A stretch of 64,000 bases of DNA from QHXM01 sp032160165 (lineage in GTDB: Bacteria; Acidobacteriota; Blastocatellia; Pyrinomonadales; Pyrinomonadaceae). Under the pieces are notes generated by a model. It did not search any database, was not told where the DNA came from, and saw only the letters and a list, made by a program, of their open reading frames with translations. Of the stretch, positions 8,540-17,288 are shown in pieces. The DNA lies in contig JAVHWA010000035.1 in NCBI GenBank assembly GCA_032160165.1, forward strand, positions 72,292-136,291. Direction: 5' to 3'. Position numbers and translations under genes: made by a program. Numbering within the stretch: position 1 is the first letter of the stretch; each line of letters opens with the position of its first letter.

Positions 8540-9601
8540 ATGTTACGTTCAGAATTCGCCTTTCGACTGCTCCGGCCCTCGCGCGCGCGACGCTCGCGGA
8601 CCGGCGCCTCATTGTCTTTCGCTCTGGTGGTGCTGATGCTTGGATCAGTAATCGGCGTGGGTTGCGCTTCAGTAACCAGCAAGACCGCGGACCCGCTTCG
8701 AGATCAATCTCGTCCGGGCAAACTGAACGCGGCCAATACGACTTTGGACGAGAGCGGATCGGCGAGTCCGTCAGACAAGAAAGATATGCCGGATAACAAC
8801 GAGAGAGAGAACATTGCTCCGTCCCCGTTTTATGCCGCGCTCGAACTCGCGCTCAAGCGGCGCAAGCTGAAGCTCGCCGATGTCTGCGACGTTAGTGACC
8901 CAGTCTCGCGCCGCGTGCTGGAAGACTATGGGGCGATGTTTCTTACGGACGCCGTCGTTTTGCCTCCGCCTGTCTGCATGTTTGCCAACGAGGAAGCTGT
9001 CGACACCTTTCAGGCCGAGGCCCAATTCACACCTGCGTCTATCGGCGGAGCGCGAATAGAGTTGCAACCCGCGGCGATGAGGGCCCTGCTCGCCGCCCGC
9101 GAAGAGGCGGTTAAGGCCGGCCTGAACATCACGCCGCGTGGCGGCTCAGAGGCGGCTCGCCGAAGCTACGAAGACACTTCGCGTTTATGGAATACACGTT
9201 TCTTTCCTGCGCTCGCACATTGGAACAGCCTCGGCCGTCTCTCGAAAGAAGAGGTCGCGCGACTGCGGAGCCTTCCACAGAGCGATCAGGTTCGCGAGGT
9301 ACTGGAGCTAGAGAAGAAAGGCATCTTCTTTAGCAAAGACTTTTCCAAGTCGATCCTTTACTCGATAGCGGCGCCGGGAACATCGCAGCACATCGCGATG
9401 CTCGCACTCGATGTAGACCAGTTCGGTGATGCTCGCGTGCGACGTATCCTAGCCCGTCACGGGTGGTTTCAGACGGTCAAGAGCGATCTGCCGCATTTCA
9501 CGTTTCTTGGACTCGAAGAAAAGGACTTGCCGGCGCGTGGGTTGCGCTCTGTCGTTGTTGGCAACCAGGTGTTCTGGATTCCAAACGTCGGCGTAGAATA
9601 A
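8540..9601 (+). CDS. M15/VanY-like peptidase, probable lipoprotein
   Basis: A 353-residue protein from ATG 8540 (a TTG at 8531 would add three residues). A basic N-terminus is followed by a hydrophobic segment ending in VGC, so it is a likely lipoprotein. The C-terminal region has the zinc-ligand pattern of M15 D-Ala-D-Ala carboxypeptidases: S-Q-H (His284) with Asp291 in LALDVD, and a late P-H-F (His319). The canonical Gly and the usual H-x-H or H-W context are altered, so activity is uncertain. Its likely role is peptidoglycan trimming at the cell envelope. The long N-terminal domain (about 60-200) is unassigned. Confidence 0.65.
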   Translation: MLRSEFAFRLLRPSRARRSRTGASLSFALVVLMLGSVIGVGCASVTSKTADPLRDQSRPGKLNAANTTLDESGSASPSDKKDMPDNNERENIAPSPFYAALELALKRRKLKLADVCDVSDPVSRRVLEDYGAMFLTDAVVLPPPVCMFANEEAVDTFQAEAQFTPASIGGARIELQPAAMRALLAAREEAVKAGLNITPRGGSEAARRSYEDTSRLWNTRFFPALAHWNSLGRLSKEEVARLRSLPQSDQVREVLELEKKGIFFSKDFSKSILYSIAAPGTSQHIAMLALDVDQFGDARVRRILARHGWFQTVKSDLPHFTFLGLEEKDLPARGLRSVVVGNQVFWIPNVGVE

Positions 9602-9611
9602 TCGAAGACGA

Positions 9612-10589
9612 ATGCAGCGTTGCCCCACATGCCAGCTCACCTACGTCGATCCTACACTTAGATACTGTCTGGAAGACGGCACCGCGCTGATCAACGATCC
9701 GTCGAGCGCCGCGGACCAAACCTTATCGATGGACGCCGGATCCCCCGGCGGCGAGCCCCCGCCAACGGAGATTCTCGACTTTGGCGTGCCTCCGACTGTG
9801 CGCTCCTATGAAGACGAAGCAACCGCGCAAAGGATAAAAGCCGGCGCGACCGCGAGGCAGCAGGCGCGACGTACCATCAATGACTTTCCAAACGTCGTCG
9901 CAGGGCCTGCGCCGCTGGCGCGCAAAACGACGTCGGTGGTCGCGATAACTGCAATCGCAACGGTTCTTGTGCTGGCGGTTGGTGGACTTGGCGCTTGGCT
10001 GCTGATGAGGGACAAGGGCACGCAACCTGGGACAAACACTCGAGTAGAAAACGGATCGTCGAGCAATACTTCAAATACATCGAATAACACCGGGCCGGGC
10101 TCGATGAACGGCAACTCGAACGGAGGCTCAGTCGTCACGTCGACGCCCCTTCCGACTCCTACGCCTCCGACCACTCCGACGGTCACACCTCAACCGACCG
10201 CTTCTACGGACAGTTCGTCAGCGCGCAGGGAGGTGCTTGAGGCTTTGAATGGCTGGACCGAGACGATGCGGCGGGCAGATCTCAACGGACACATGGCCTA
10301 TTACGCGAGCACGCTACACACCTACTACAACGCTCGTAACTACAGCTCCGCCGGCGTGCGCGCGAATGTCGCACGGGCGTTCGCAAAGTACAGTTCGTTT
10401 GATGTGAAGTTGAGCAACGTCCAGGTCGACGTCGACCCCTCGGGTACGAGCGCAATCGCTAGCTTCACGAAAAGTTTTGTCTTCAGCGGCGGCGCTGATC
10501 CCTATACAGGTTCGGGGCTCAACCGTTTCTGGTTCGAGAAGATTGGCGGGCGCTGGTTGATAACCGGCGAAAAGGACCTTGGGAATTAG
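9612..10589 (+). CDS. Zinc-ribbon, single-TM protein with extracytoplasmic SnoaL/DUF4440-like domain
   Basis: A 325-residue protein. The N-terminus has C-P-T-C and a later C-L-E-D-G, an incomplete zinc ribbon seen in many acidobacterial kinases and membrane proteins. A TM segment lies at about 107-132, then an Asn/Ser/Thr/Pro-rich linker (about 138-198), then an NTF2-like domain (about 200-325) with the W-x-x-x-x-R-x-D-L-x-x-x-M-A-Y-Y pattern of DUF4440/SnoaL folds. It starts 10 nt after the upstream gene. The NTF2 fold suggests ligand binding or dimerisation; no catalytic function can be assigned. Confidence 0.7.
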   Translation: MQRCPTCQLTYVDPTLRYCLEDGTALINDPSSAADQTLSMDAGSPGGEPPPTEILDFGVPPTVRSYEDEATAQRIKAGATARQQARRTINDFPNVVAGPAPLARKTTSVVAITAIATVLVLAVGGLGAWLLMRDKGTQPGTNTRVENGSSSNTSNTSNNTGPGSMNGNSNGGSVVTSTPLPTPTPPTTPTVTPQPTASTDSSSARREVLEALNGWTETMRRADLNGHMAYYASTLHTYYNARNYSSAGVRANVARAFAKYSSFDVKLSNVQVDVDPSGTSAIASFTKSFVFSGGADPYTGSGLNRFWFEKIGGRWLITGEKDLGN

Positions 10590-10685
10590 ATCAGGGGCCA
10601 ACGGAGAGCCACTGATGCTGGCATACACCATTTGCAAATCAACCTAAGCGGCCTTGGGGTATCAGGTGTCGTGAGCGTTGTCGAG

Positions 10686-10800
10686 CGGGTCAGAACCGCC
10701 TGCGTCAGCGGGCGGAACGAAGTGGGGCTTAACACAGTTTTCGGTTGACTCGATCACTTCGCACTTTGTCCCAGCCGGTTACGCAGCTGGTTCTGACCCG
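10686..10800. repeat. Imperfect inverted repeat, 39-nt arms
   Basis: The arms at 10686-10724 and 10762-10800 pair at 31 of 39 positions and share the terminal CGGGTCAGAACC perfectly. The element sits in the 350-nt gap before a lipoprotein gene. Its outer word (GGTCAGNACC) resembles that of the perfect repeat at 11900-12036, suggesting one REP-like family. A 64-codon frame across it looks like a by-product of the repeat. Nothing else was seen in this gap. Confidence 0.75.
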
Positions 10801-10940
10801 ATTGCGCGGAACTCGTTACCAGTCTACATTCTTGTACACGCGCGGAGTAACGCTGACATGAATGAAGGGTAAGTCCCGAAAGCCGGCAGGCGCACAATCG
10901 TCGGCTGCCTGAGCCGCAATAACAGTTTCCGGGAGGATTA

Positions 10941-11384
10941 ATGCGAATCAAACTCGTGACTATGCTGTTGCTGGTTTCTCTGGCGGTGCTTTTGCTCAAT
11001 GGTTGCGGCAAGACCGCTTCTAACAAGACGACCACGACAAACGCAACTGCCAGCCCGAAGGCGACGGCTGAAGTATCCAAGTCGCCGTCGGGCACCAGCG
11101 TTGGGACAAAGATTTCCACCCCAGACGCCGCGGCAAATGGGCTCCTGGAGGCATGGAAGACGAAAGACGAGTCTGAGGCGGCGAAATACGCGACCGAGGC
11201 TGCTTTCAAAAAACTCTTCAAGGAAGGCGACGGACCCGAAGGCTTGTCGTCGCAAGGTTGCAGTGACGAAGATAAAACCTATGACTGCGCTTACACGTAC
11301 GAGGGTGGCGCGTTGATCATGCACGTCAAAGGGGACGAGGCGGCTGGCTACAAGGTTGACTCGATAGAATTCATCGCAGACTAA
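10941..11384 (+). CDS. Small lipoprotein
   Basis: A 147-residue lipoprotein with lipobox LNGC (Cys22), a Thr/Ser/Lys linker, and an NTF2-like small domain that starts with 'DAAANGLLEAWKTKDES'. It is reminiscent of the lipoproteins at 7-8 kb but has two extra Cys (about 112 and 121) that could form a disulfide. A strong Shine-Dalgarno (GGGAGGA) precedes the ATG. The next gene follows after 17 nt, indicating an operon. Confidence 0.75.
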   Translation: MRIKLVTMLLLVSLAVLLLNGCGKTASNKTTTTNATASPKATAEVSKSPSGTSVGTKISTPDAAANGLLEAWKTKDESEAAKYATEAAFKKLFKEGDGPEGLSSQGCSDEDKTYDCAYTYEGGALIMHVKGDEAAGYKVDSIEFIAD

Positions 11385-11401
11385 TTCGGGAGAAAAACAT
11401 A

Positions 11402-11794
11402 ATGCTGAATCGATACCAGGCAGGTACAGGTAAAGTCATTTTGGGAGTCATGCTTTTGTTGTCGACGACGGTCTTTGCCGGCGCGCAGAGCGACCGAACG
11501 CGGCGCGTTCGCTTCCCGCGAGGTCGAACGACGACGGTCATCAAGGATGCGGTCGTGCGCGGCACGGTGGATCGCTACATTCTGGGCGCGAGAAAAGGCC
11601 AAACGTTGACCGTGCACATCACGTCGGTCGAGGACAACGCGGTCTTTGATGTTCACCGCAGTGGATCCAAGGCGAAACTGGCAGAGGAATCTACGGACTG
11701 GACCGGCGTGTTGCCGCGCACGGGTGATTACGTGATCGAGGTTGGCGGCACCAGGGGCAACGCGACCTACACGCTGGAAGTAACGATCAGGTAG
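11402..11794 (+). CDS. Secreted protein with PPC-like beta domain
   Basis: A 130-residue exported protein: signal peptide (about 10-28, cleavage after AGAQ likely), then a basic stretch and a beta-rich domain. The pattern G-x-x-D-R-Y-I-L-x-A-x-x-G-Q-T-L-T-V, and later G-D-Y-V-I-E-V-G and Y-T-L-E-V-T, is typical of bacterial pre-peptidase C-terminal (PPC) domains. Here it stands alone without a protease. GGGAG precedes the start. It is probably a periplasmic binding domain; partner unknown. Confidence 0.7.
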   Translation: MLNRYQAGTGKVILGVMLLLSTTVFAGAQSDRTRRVRFPRGRTTTVIKDAVVRGTVDRYILGARKGQTLTVHITSVEDNAVFDVHRSGSKAKLAEESTDWTGVLPRTGDYVIEVGGTRGNATYTLEVTIR

Positions 11795-11899
11795 TAAGGC
11801 TGGCGTGGCTGATCGGCAGGAACCGCGGATCGCCGCTCAGGAAGTTAAGCGAATGTCCTCAGCTTTGGCGGACTCGCTCTGCGCTGGACGTCGTGGCAG

Positions 11900-12036
11900 T
11901 GAGGTCAGTACCGTAACGCGGTAGCGTCGGGTCATGACTCCCAATCATTATCGACTTATGGCGTCGAGGTTGTGACTGTTGTGCTTCACTTCGGACAAGC
12001 TAGACCCGACGCTACCGCGTTACGGTACTGACCTCA
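11900..12036. repeat. Perfect 34-bp inverted repeat
   Basis: The arms 11900-11933 and 12003-12036 are perfect reverse complements, separated by 69 nt. The stem contains the word GGTCAGTACCG and ends with GGGTC. It occupies part of the 540-nt gap (11795-12335) between a secreted protein and a kinase gene; the rest holds no ORF I trust. A REP/MITE-like mobile palindrome is the simplest reading. Confidence 0.85.
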
Positions 12037-12335
12037 TCATGAAGCGGCTCGCGATCTGATTGACTCTGAATGTTCTGCGCTTGAGAATCAAGCGATAGCT
12101 CTGACTTCGCCGACCTTCCTTGCGACGACAAGGGTTTCCCAGTGCCCACTATTTTCCTTCGCCTGGCGACGCGGAAATGCTAGACTACGCCCTCGCCTTT
12201 TCCACTTCGAATGAGGCGCGCCCCTCTCCCGTATCGCACGGGCTTTTACCGACATTTTTAACTCGCCGCACGACCCGCGCCCTGGTCTCCCCTTAGCTTG
12301 GTCCTGCGACCTCTTGTCCCGAAAAGAGGATCACC

Positions 12336-13934
12336 ATGGATGTCCCCCAAATCATCGCCGGCCGATTCCGCATTGAGTGTGAGATCGGGACGGGCGGCAT
12401 GGGCACTGTTTACCGCGCAACACAACTTGGCCTCGAGCGCCCCGTCGCCGTTAAGATCATCAAGCCTGAGTTCGCTTCCGACCCGGACGTTGCCGATCGC
12501 TTTATGCGCGAAGCACGTACCATGGCGCGCCTTCGTCATCCGCACGCCGCGATGATATTCGACGCCGGCAACCTGCCGGACGGTCGTCATTTCATTATCA
12601 TGGAGTTCGTCGAGGGGCTTACGCTTTCAGAGACCCTGGAACGGGAAGGTCGCTTTGCTGCGGAACGCGCCGTAAAGATCGCTTCAGACATCTGCAACGT
12701 CCTGGCCGAAGCCCATGCTCTCGGCATAGTCCACCGCGACCTTAAGCCTTCAAACATCATGATCAACGATCGCGGTATTTGCGTGCTTGATTTCGGCGTG
12801 GCCAAAGTGCTGGCGACGTCAGCGGATTCCACGCAAACCCACGCCACCACCGGCTCAGGTGTCATTGTTGGAACGCCGCGATACATGTCGCCCGAACAGT
12901 GTCTGGGACAGCGAATCGGTGCCCGCAGCGACCTTTATAGCCTCGGCGTCTTGCTCTACGAGATGCTGGCAGGCCGTCCACCTTTTACAGATCCCTTGGC
13001 GTCGGCCGTGCTTGTCAAACAGGCGACTGCGCTTCCACCGCCGCTGCCAAAGCTACGACCAGACATTCCTCGCGCTCTGGTCGTGGCGGTCCACACATTG
13101 CTCGCTAAACGACCGGATGACCGGCCGAAAGATGCCAGGGCAGCCCAGAAACTCCTGGAGAGTACCGTCGCCAGGCCGGGGCGTGTGCTACCAGAGTCGC
13201 AGCCCTTTTCTTCGACCGTCGCGGCCCTTGCTACCGGCCGCAGCTTATTTTCTCGTGCCGCGACCGTCGTGGGCCTGATAGCAGTCTTCGGCCTGGGCCT
13301 TTTGGTCTGGGGACGCAGCGCACAAACGAAACAAGCTACCACATCGCCGGAGAACCCTTCGGCATCGGCGCCGGCAGCCGCGTCGCTTGAACCTTCGATG
13401 ACTGGTGCGCGCCTGCAGAAGGTTGCTACCTCAGAACCCCTCTCGGTTGATGTAGCTCGTAATCTCGTCAGCTCGGTTTCGCACGGAGACGAGATCGGTG
13501 ATGTGCGCGTTGTCAAAACCGACCAGAAGAAAGGTCATGCAGTCGTAGCCATTCATAATGAATCAGGCGAAGGGACTACCCATCTCTTCGTGATGGAGAA
13601 TCGAGGCGGAAGTTATCGCGTAACCAGTCGCGCCCCGCTCGATACTGCGGAGTTTCGTGGCGCCAGTTGGATATCAGCCAGCGAAGACATCGATGGCGAC
13701 GGCTATGACGAGGTGATCTGCACCGGGTCGAAAGCGAGAGGACGCGACTCGGGATATAGGATTGTGCTCTATGCTCCACGCACGCGCCGGACTTACAGCA
13801 TGCGCATAGAGAACCGTTCAGGCGACCCGCGGCGACTTCGAGCGACCTTCTCCAGAGACGCGCTCGCGCCCGAAGCGTCACGATATCGCGCTGCTCTGCA
13901 GAGACACGCGCGACTGGCGATTGCCGCGCTGTAA
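12336..13934 (+). CDS. Membrane Ser/Thr protein kinase with C-terminal FG-GAP-like domain
   Basis: A 532-residue PknB-type kinase. The kinase domain (about 7-275) has the Gly loop GTGGMG, Lys40 in VAVK, HRDLKPSN, DFG and the activation-segment end MSPEQ. TM is at about 308-328. The outside domain (330-532) carries D-I-D-G-D-G-Y-D-E, a calcium-binding-like loop of FG-GAP/VCBS type. Shine-Dalgarno GAGGA is present. Its likely role is to phosphorylate cytoplasmic targets in response to an envelope signal. The ligand is unknown. Kinase family assignment is firm; the sensor call is weaker. Confidence 0.9.
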   Translation: MDVPQIIAGRFRIECEIGTGGMGTVYRATQLGLERPVAVKIIKPEFASDPDVADRFMREARTMARLRHPHAAMIFDAGNLPDGRHFIIMEFVEGLTLSETLEREGRFAAERAVKIASDICNVLAEAHALGIVHRDLKPSNIMINDRGICVLDFGVAKVLATSADSTQTHATTGSGVIVGTPRYMSPEQCLGQRIGARSDLYSLGVLLYEMLAGRPPFTDPLASAVLVKQATALPPPLPKLRPDIPRALVVAVHTLLAKRPDDRPKDARAAQKLLESTVARPGRVLPESQPFSSTVAALATGRSLFSRAATVVGLIAVFGLGLLVWGRSAQTKQATTSPENPSASAPAAASLEPSMTGARLQKVATSEPLSVDVARNLVSSVSHGDEIGDVRVVKTDQKKGHAVVAIHNESGEGTTHLFVMENRGGSYRVTSRAPLDTAEFRGASWISASEDIDGDGYDEVICTGSKARGRDSGYRIVLYAPRTRRTYSMRIENRSGDPRRLRATFSRDALAPEASRYRAALQRHARLAIAAL

Positions 13935-13954
13935 GCCAACGAGGGCTTCGTAGC

Positions 13955-14416
13955 TTATTTTGGCTTGCCTGATCGATTGGATGCAGATCGCCTAACCTCC
14001 CAATCCTCGACCTCGCCGTCGACGATTTTGAATAACGGGTGGGGATGTGGTTCGGCTATCGATCTTATCTCACGATACTTTTTAGCGTCCCTCAGCTTTA
14101 GCTTTCCTTTCAGGTGTCTCCACTCGTAAAGAACCTGCCCCCGCGTGCAGACAATCTCGCCGTCGAACTCCACAGGAGCGATCTTCGCCTGGTTGAACCG
14201 GTAGTTGCGACGAGTCGCCTCGTCATAGACAGCCCGAAGATAACTTGAGATCGCGCCGATCGAGTCGGAAGAGGATTTGAATCGATTGAGCTGAGGGTGG
14301 CTGAGATAGCCTCTGGTTTCGCCTCTCAGGACTTTCTGCGCCAGCAGCCCTTCGCGCCAGACGGCAAGCAGGCCCCTGGTGTCGAGGTATTGGGGGTGGA
14401 TAGTCCACAATCTCAT
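13955..14416 (-). CDS. Pyrimidine dimer DNA glycosylase, T4 endonuclease V type
   Basis: A 153-residue protein beginning M-R-L-W-T-I-H-P-x-Y-L-D. This matches the pyrimidine dimer DNA glycosylase (endonuclease V, PF03013) N-terminus, with the recurring L-V/A-W-R-E-G-L-L-A-Q and H-P-Q-L-x-R-F motifs. Such enzymes flip bases and cut the glycosyl bond at UV photodimers, then nick the strand. The ATG at 14416 is chosen over a GTG at 14428 because family members start at M-R-L-W. The gene is convergent with the kinase 20 nt away. Typical length for the family is 130-150. Confidence 0.85.
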   Translation of the reverse strand: MRLWTIHPQYLDTRGLLAVWREGLLAQKVLRGETRGYLSHPQLNRFKSSSDSIGAISSYLRAVYDEATRRNYRFNQAKIAPVEFDGEIVCTRGQVLYEWRHLKGKLKLRDAKKYREIRSIAEPHPHPLFKIVDGEVEDWEVRRSASNRSGKPK

Positions 14417-14729
14417 AGGTCCACACACTTCGCGCTATTCGCATTCATCGATGAAAGACTTGAGGGCAGATGATAGTTCTGCGCGCGACCGTGCGCAAAG
14501 TTGCGGTAAGCGACGTGGTCCTCGCGCGCCGACAGTGGAGTGAGCGGCGCAAACGAAGGACCTGGCGGAATCCGTGCGGAGGAACTATTCACGAAGCCGC
14601 CGGGATTGACACGAAAAGGGAAATGTTTCGTGCCGCTTCGTGTGAACTAGTAGACGGATCCCGCCTAGGCGAACAATGCGAGATAACTATGCATTTCCAA
14701 ATTGGGACATTAACCGTTTTCAGGCGTCG

Positions 14730-14759
14730 TTGCCTGAGCCACCGCTTATGGCTTATATT
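14730..14759 (+). promoter_or_regulatory. Predicted sigma-70-type promoter of icd
   Basis: TTGCCT at 14730-14735, an 18-nt spacer, then TATATT at 14754-14759. Transcription would start near 14766, about 50 nt before the icd ATG. The rest of the 400-nt upstream gap has no credible ORF. Confidence 0.5.
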
Positions 14760-14815
14760 GCTCTCCTCTCAAACAAGGCAATTCAGAACCACGGTCGAAA
14801 GGTGCAGTTATCAAA

Positions 14816-16273
14816 ATGCCGAATAGCGTTCCCATCACGGTTGCACACGGCGACGGCATCGGCCCCGAAATCATGGAGGCGACCCTCCAGGTTCTGAAGG
14901 AAGCCGGGGCCCGAATTGAAATTGAGACGATCGAAATTGGCGAGAAGATATATCTCGCCGGCAATAGCGCGGGGATCGAGCCGAGCGCGTGGGATTCACT
15001 GCGCCGCACCAGGGTTTTTCTAAAGGCCCCAATAACCACTCCACAGGGCGGGGGCTTTAAGAGCCTCAACGTCACCGTGCGTAAGACGCTGGGACTGTAT
15101 GCAAACGTGCGTCCCTGCGTCTCGTATCATCCGTTCATAAAGACCAAGCACCCAAACATGGATGTGGTCGTTGTTCGGGAGAACGAAGAGGACCTCTACG
15201 CCGGCATCGAACATCGACAGACAGATCAGGTGGTTCAGTGTTTGAAGTTGATTTCGCGCCCCGGCTCGGAGAAGATCGTGCGCTACGCCTTCGAATATGC
15301 TCGGCGGCACAATCGAAAAAAGGTCACATGCTTCACCAAAGACAACATCATGAAGCTGACCGACGGGCTCTTCCACAAAGTGTTCGATGAAATCGCCGCT
15401 GAATATCCCGATCTCGAGAACGAACACTGGATCGTAGACATAGGCGCCGCCAAGCTGGCGGATACTCCTGAAGCGTTTGACGTGATCGTAATGCCGAATC
15501 TTTACGGCGATGTCCTGTCAGACGTCGCGGCGCAAATCGCAGGTTCGGTCGGCCTCGCGGGGTCCGCCAATATCGGCGAAAACGTCGCCATGTTCGAGGC
15601 CATTCATGGATCTGCGCCGCGTCGGGCGGGTCAGAATCTGGCGAATCCGTCGGGCTTGCTTCTGGGAGCGGTCCTGATGCTCGTTCACATCGGCCAGACT
15701 GATGTTGCCGAGCGGGTGCACAACGCGTGGCTTCGAACTATCGAAACCGGTGTTCACACATATGATATTTTCGCGGACGGAGTGAGCACGCAGAAGGTGG
15801 GGACGAAAGAGTTCGCCGAAGCGGTGGTAAAGAATTTAGGACAGAAGCCGGAAACCCTGAAGCCGGTAACGTACAAAGACGGCGGGAGCGATACTCAGTC
15901 AAGTACAGGACCCGCGCGTGAGCGAACGAGGCAAAAGAAAGAGTTGGTCGGGGTAGACGTATTTCTGGACTGGGTAAAAGGAACACCCAATGAGCTGGGC
16001 GACTCGCTCTCCAAAACCGCGGGCAATCGACTCAAGCTGGCGATGATCAGCAACCGCGGCGTAAAGGTTTGGCCTGGGGGGCATACCGAAACTTTCTGCT
16101 CAGACCACTGGCGCTGCAGATTCATTCCAGAGCCGGAAGGAAGCGCGATTAGCCACGAGGAAATAGTCGGATTGCTCCAGCGCATCGCGGCAGCGGGTTT
16201 CGACTTTATCAAGACAGAGAACCTGTGCAACTTCGACGGTGAGCGTGGCTACTCGTTGGACCAGGGGGCGTGA
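14816..16273 (+). CDS. icd: Isocitrate dehydrogenase, Thermus-type with C-terminal extension
   Basis: A 485-residue enzyme oxidising isocitrate to 2-oxoglutarate in the TCA cycle. The first about 335 residues carry beta-decarboxylating dehydrogenase motifs: HGDGIGPE, the NVTVRKTLGLYANVRP substrate loop, VVVRENEEDLYAG, the metal-site Asp region NLYGDVLSDVAAQIAGS, and HGSAPRRAG. About 130 extra C-terminal residues follow, as in the about 495-residue Thermus thermophilus enzyme, unlike the about 415-residue E. coli form. The cofactor (NADP or NAD) cannot be settled by eye. A 30-residue charged linker joins the two parts. Confidence 0.9.
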   Translation: MPNSVPITVAHGDGIGPEIMEATLQVLKEAGARIEIETIEIGEKIYLAGNSAGIEPSAWDSLRRTRVFLKAPITTPQGGGFKSLNVTVRKTLGLYANVRPCVSYHPFIKTKHPNMDVVVVRENEEDLYAGIEHRQTDQVVQCLKLISRPGSEKIVRYAFEYARRHNRKKVTCFTKDNIMKLTDGLFHKVFDEIAAEYPDLENEHWIVDIGAAKLADTPEAFDVIVMPNLYGDVLSDVAAQIAGSVGLAGSANIGENVAMFEAIHGSAPRRAGQNLANPSGLLLGAVLMLVHIGQTDVAERVHNAWLRTIETGVHTYDIFADGVSTQKVGTKEFAEAVVKNLGQKPETLKPVTYKDGGSDTQSSTGPARERTRQKKELVGVDVFLDWVKGTPNELGDSLSKTAGNRLKLAMISNRGVKVWPGGHTETFCSDHWRCRFIPEPEGSAISHEEIVGLLQRIAAAGFDFIKTENLCNFDGERGYSLDQGA

Positions 16274-16359
16274 GAGTCTCGCTGAAGAACAGAGAAGGAG
16301 CGAGGAGTTCAAGTCACTCGCTTCCGCTCCCAAGGATTTCGTAATAAGGAGGGAATAAA

Positions 16360-16530
16360 ATGAGCGACAACGAAAGTGCCAAAACAGCTTCGAACCCGAC
16401 GCAGCCGGAAGCCGAGCCAAGTCCGTCTGAGAAGTTGGAAGGCGATCAGCCGACCGGCTCGTTAGTGCCTGGGGCCGAGAACCCAGACAGCGAAGAAATC
16501 AAAAACGAAGTCAATCCAAACACTGAGTAA
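16360..16530 (+). CDS. Acidic, disordered 56-residue micro-protein
   Basis: A short frame with an excellent Shine-Dalgarno (AAGGAGGG, 16346-16353) 6 nt before the ATG. The peptide is rich in Glu, Pro, Ser and Asn, has no Cys or hydrophobic segment, and is probably intrinsically disordered. It ends 11 nt before purE, which itself lacks a good ribosome-binding site, so translation of purE may depend on it. No homologue is recognised. The peptide at 20358 has a similar composition. Confidence 0.6.
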   Translation: MSDNESAKTASNPTQPEAEPSPSEKLEGDQPTGSLVPGAENPDSEEIKNEVNPNTE

Positions 16531-16541
16531 ACCCCAACATC

Positions 16542-17066
16542 ATGGAAGACGAGAATACCAAGACCAACTCCGCCAGTTCGTCCGCTCGACCTCTGGTCGC
16601 GGTCGTGATGGGAAGCACCTCCGACTGGGAGACGATGCGGCACGCGTCCGAGATCCTGACGCGCTTTGATGTACCTCACGAGTGCAAAGTCATGTCTGCA
16701 CATCGCACTCCTGTTCAGTCGGCCGATTTCGCGTGCGCGGCAGAGGGACGAGGCCTGGAAGTTATCATCGCGGGCGCCGGGGGCGCCGCCCATCTGGCCG
16801 GCGTAATGGCCGCCCAAACCGTGCTGCCGGTGCTCGGCGTGCCGATGGAGAGTCCGGCGCTAAAAGGGATGGACTCGCTGCTTTCGATCGTACAAATGCC
16901 TGCGGGAGTGCCGGTGGGAACTCTCGCGATCGGAAAGGCCGGGGCGACTAATGCCGGATTGTTTGCGATAGCTATTCTCGCCAACAGTCGGGCCGAGCTG
17001 AGAGAGCGGCTTCATCAGTTTCGCTCAGAGCAGGAAAAGAAAGTGCTGGCGGCAACGCTTCCTTGA
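16542..17066 (+). CDS. purE: N5-carboxyaminoimidazole ribonucleotide mutase
   Basis: A 174-residue enzyme of de novo purine synthesis converting N5-CAIR to CAIR in the cytoplasm. Motifs: VVMGSTSDWETM (phosphate/Ser loop), SAHRTP with the catalytic His, and the glycine-rich G-A-G-G-A-A-H-L-A-G-V-M. This fits the class I form that normally works with PurK; purK is not in the window. About 15 disordered N-terminal residues precede the domain. It follows the acidic micro-protein by 11 nt. Confidence 0.95.
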   Translation: MEDENTKTNSASSSARPLVAVVMGSTSDWETMRHASEILTRFDVPHECKVMSAHRTPVQSADFACAAEGRGLEVIIAGAGGAAHLAGVMAAQTVLPVLGVPMESPALKGMDSLLSIVQMPAGVPVGTLAIGKAGATNAGLFAIAILANSRAELRERLHQFRSEQEKKVLAATLP

Positions 17067-17114
17067 CCTGATCAGGCTCTAAAAGGTCGCGATCGATGTT
17101 CCTCCTCATAGGCT

Positions 17115-17136
17115 CGGCCGGGTTCCAATCCGGCCG
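17115..17136 (+). terminator. Possible terminator after purE
   Basis: CGGCCGG (17115-17121) is inverted as CCGGCCG (17130-17136) with an 8-nt loop, then GCTGCGCAATTTCTCTT. The stem is strong but the T-rich tract is offset, so the assignment is tentative. Confidence 0.35.
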
Positions 17137-17288
17137 GCTGCGCAATTTCTCTTGGAAAACTTCCCAAATTGACGCAGAATGTGCACGGTCGCGAAGCTCT
17201 GAACTGAAGTCCTGCCTCAAGTGTCAGTCCTGTGGCTATACGCCAAGGATGATTCACGATTTCCGCTCGAAAGAGGAAGCCAGTTGCC

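Noticed and set aside
10678..10872. 64-codon frame rich in Pro/Ala/Gly
   Set aside because: It is simply the translation of the imperfect inverted repeat at 10686-10800.
14470..14826. 118-codon frame upstream of icd
   Set aside because: Composition is non-protein-like, there is no ribosome-binding site, and it overlaps the predicted icd promoter and start.
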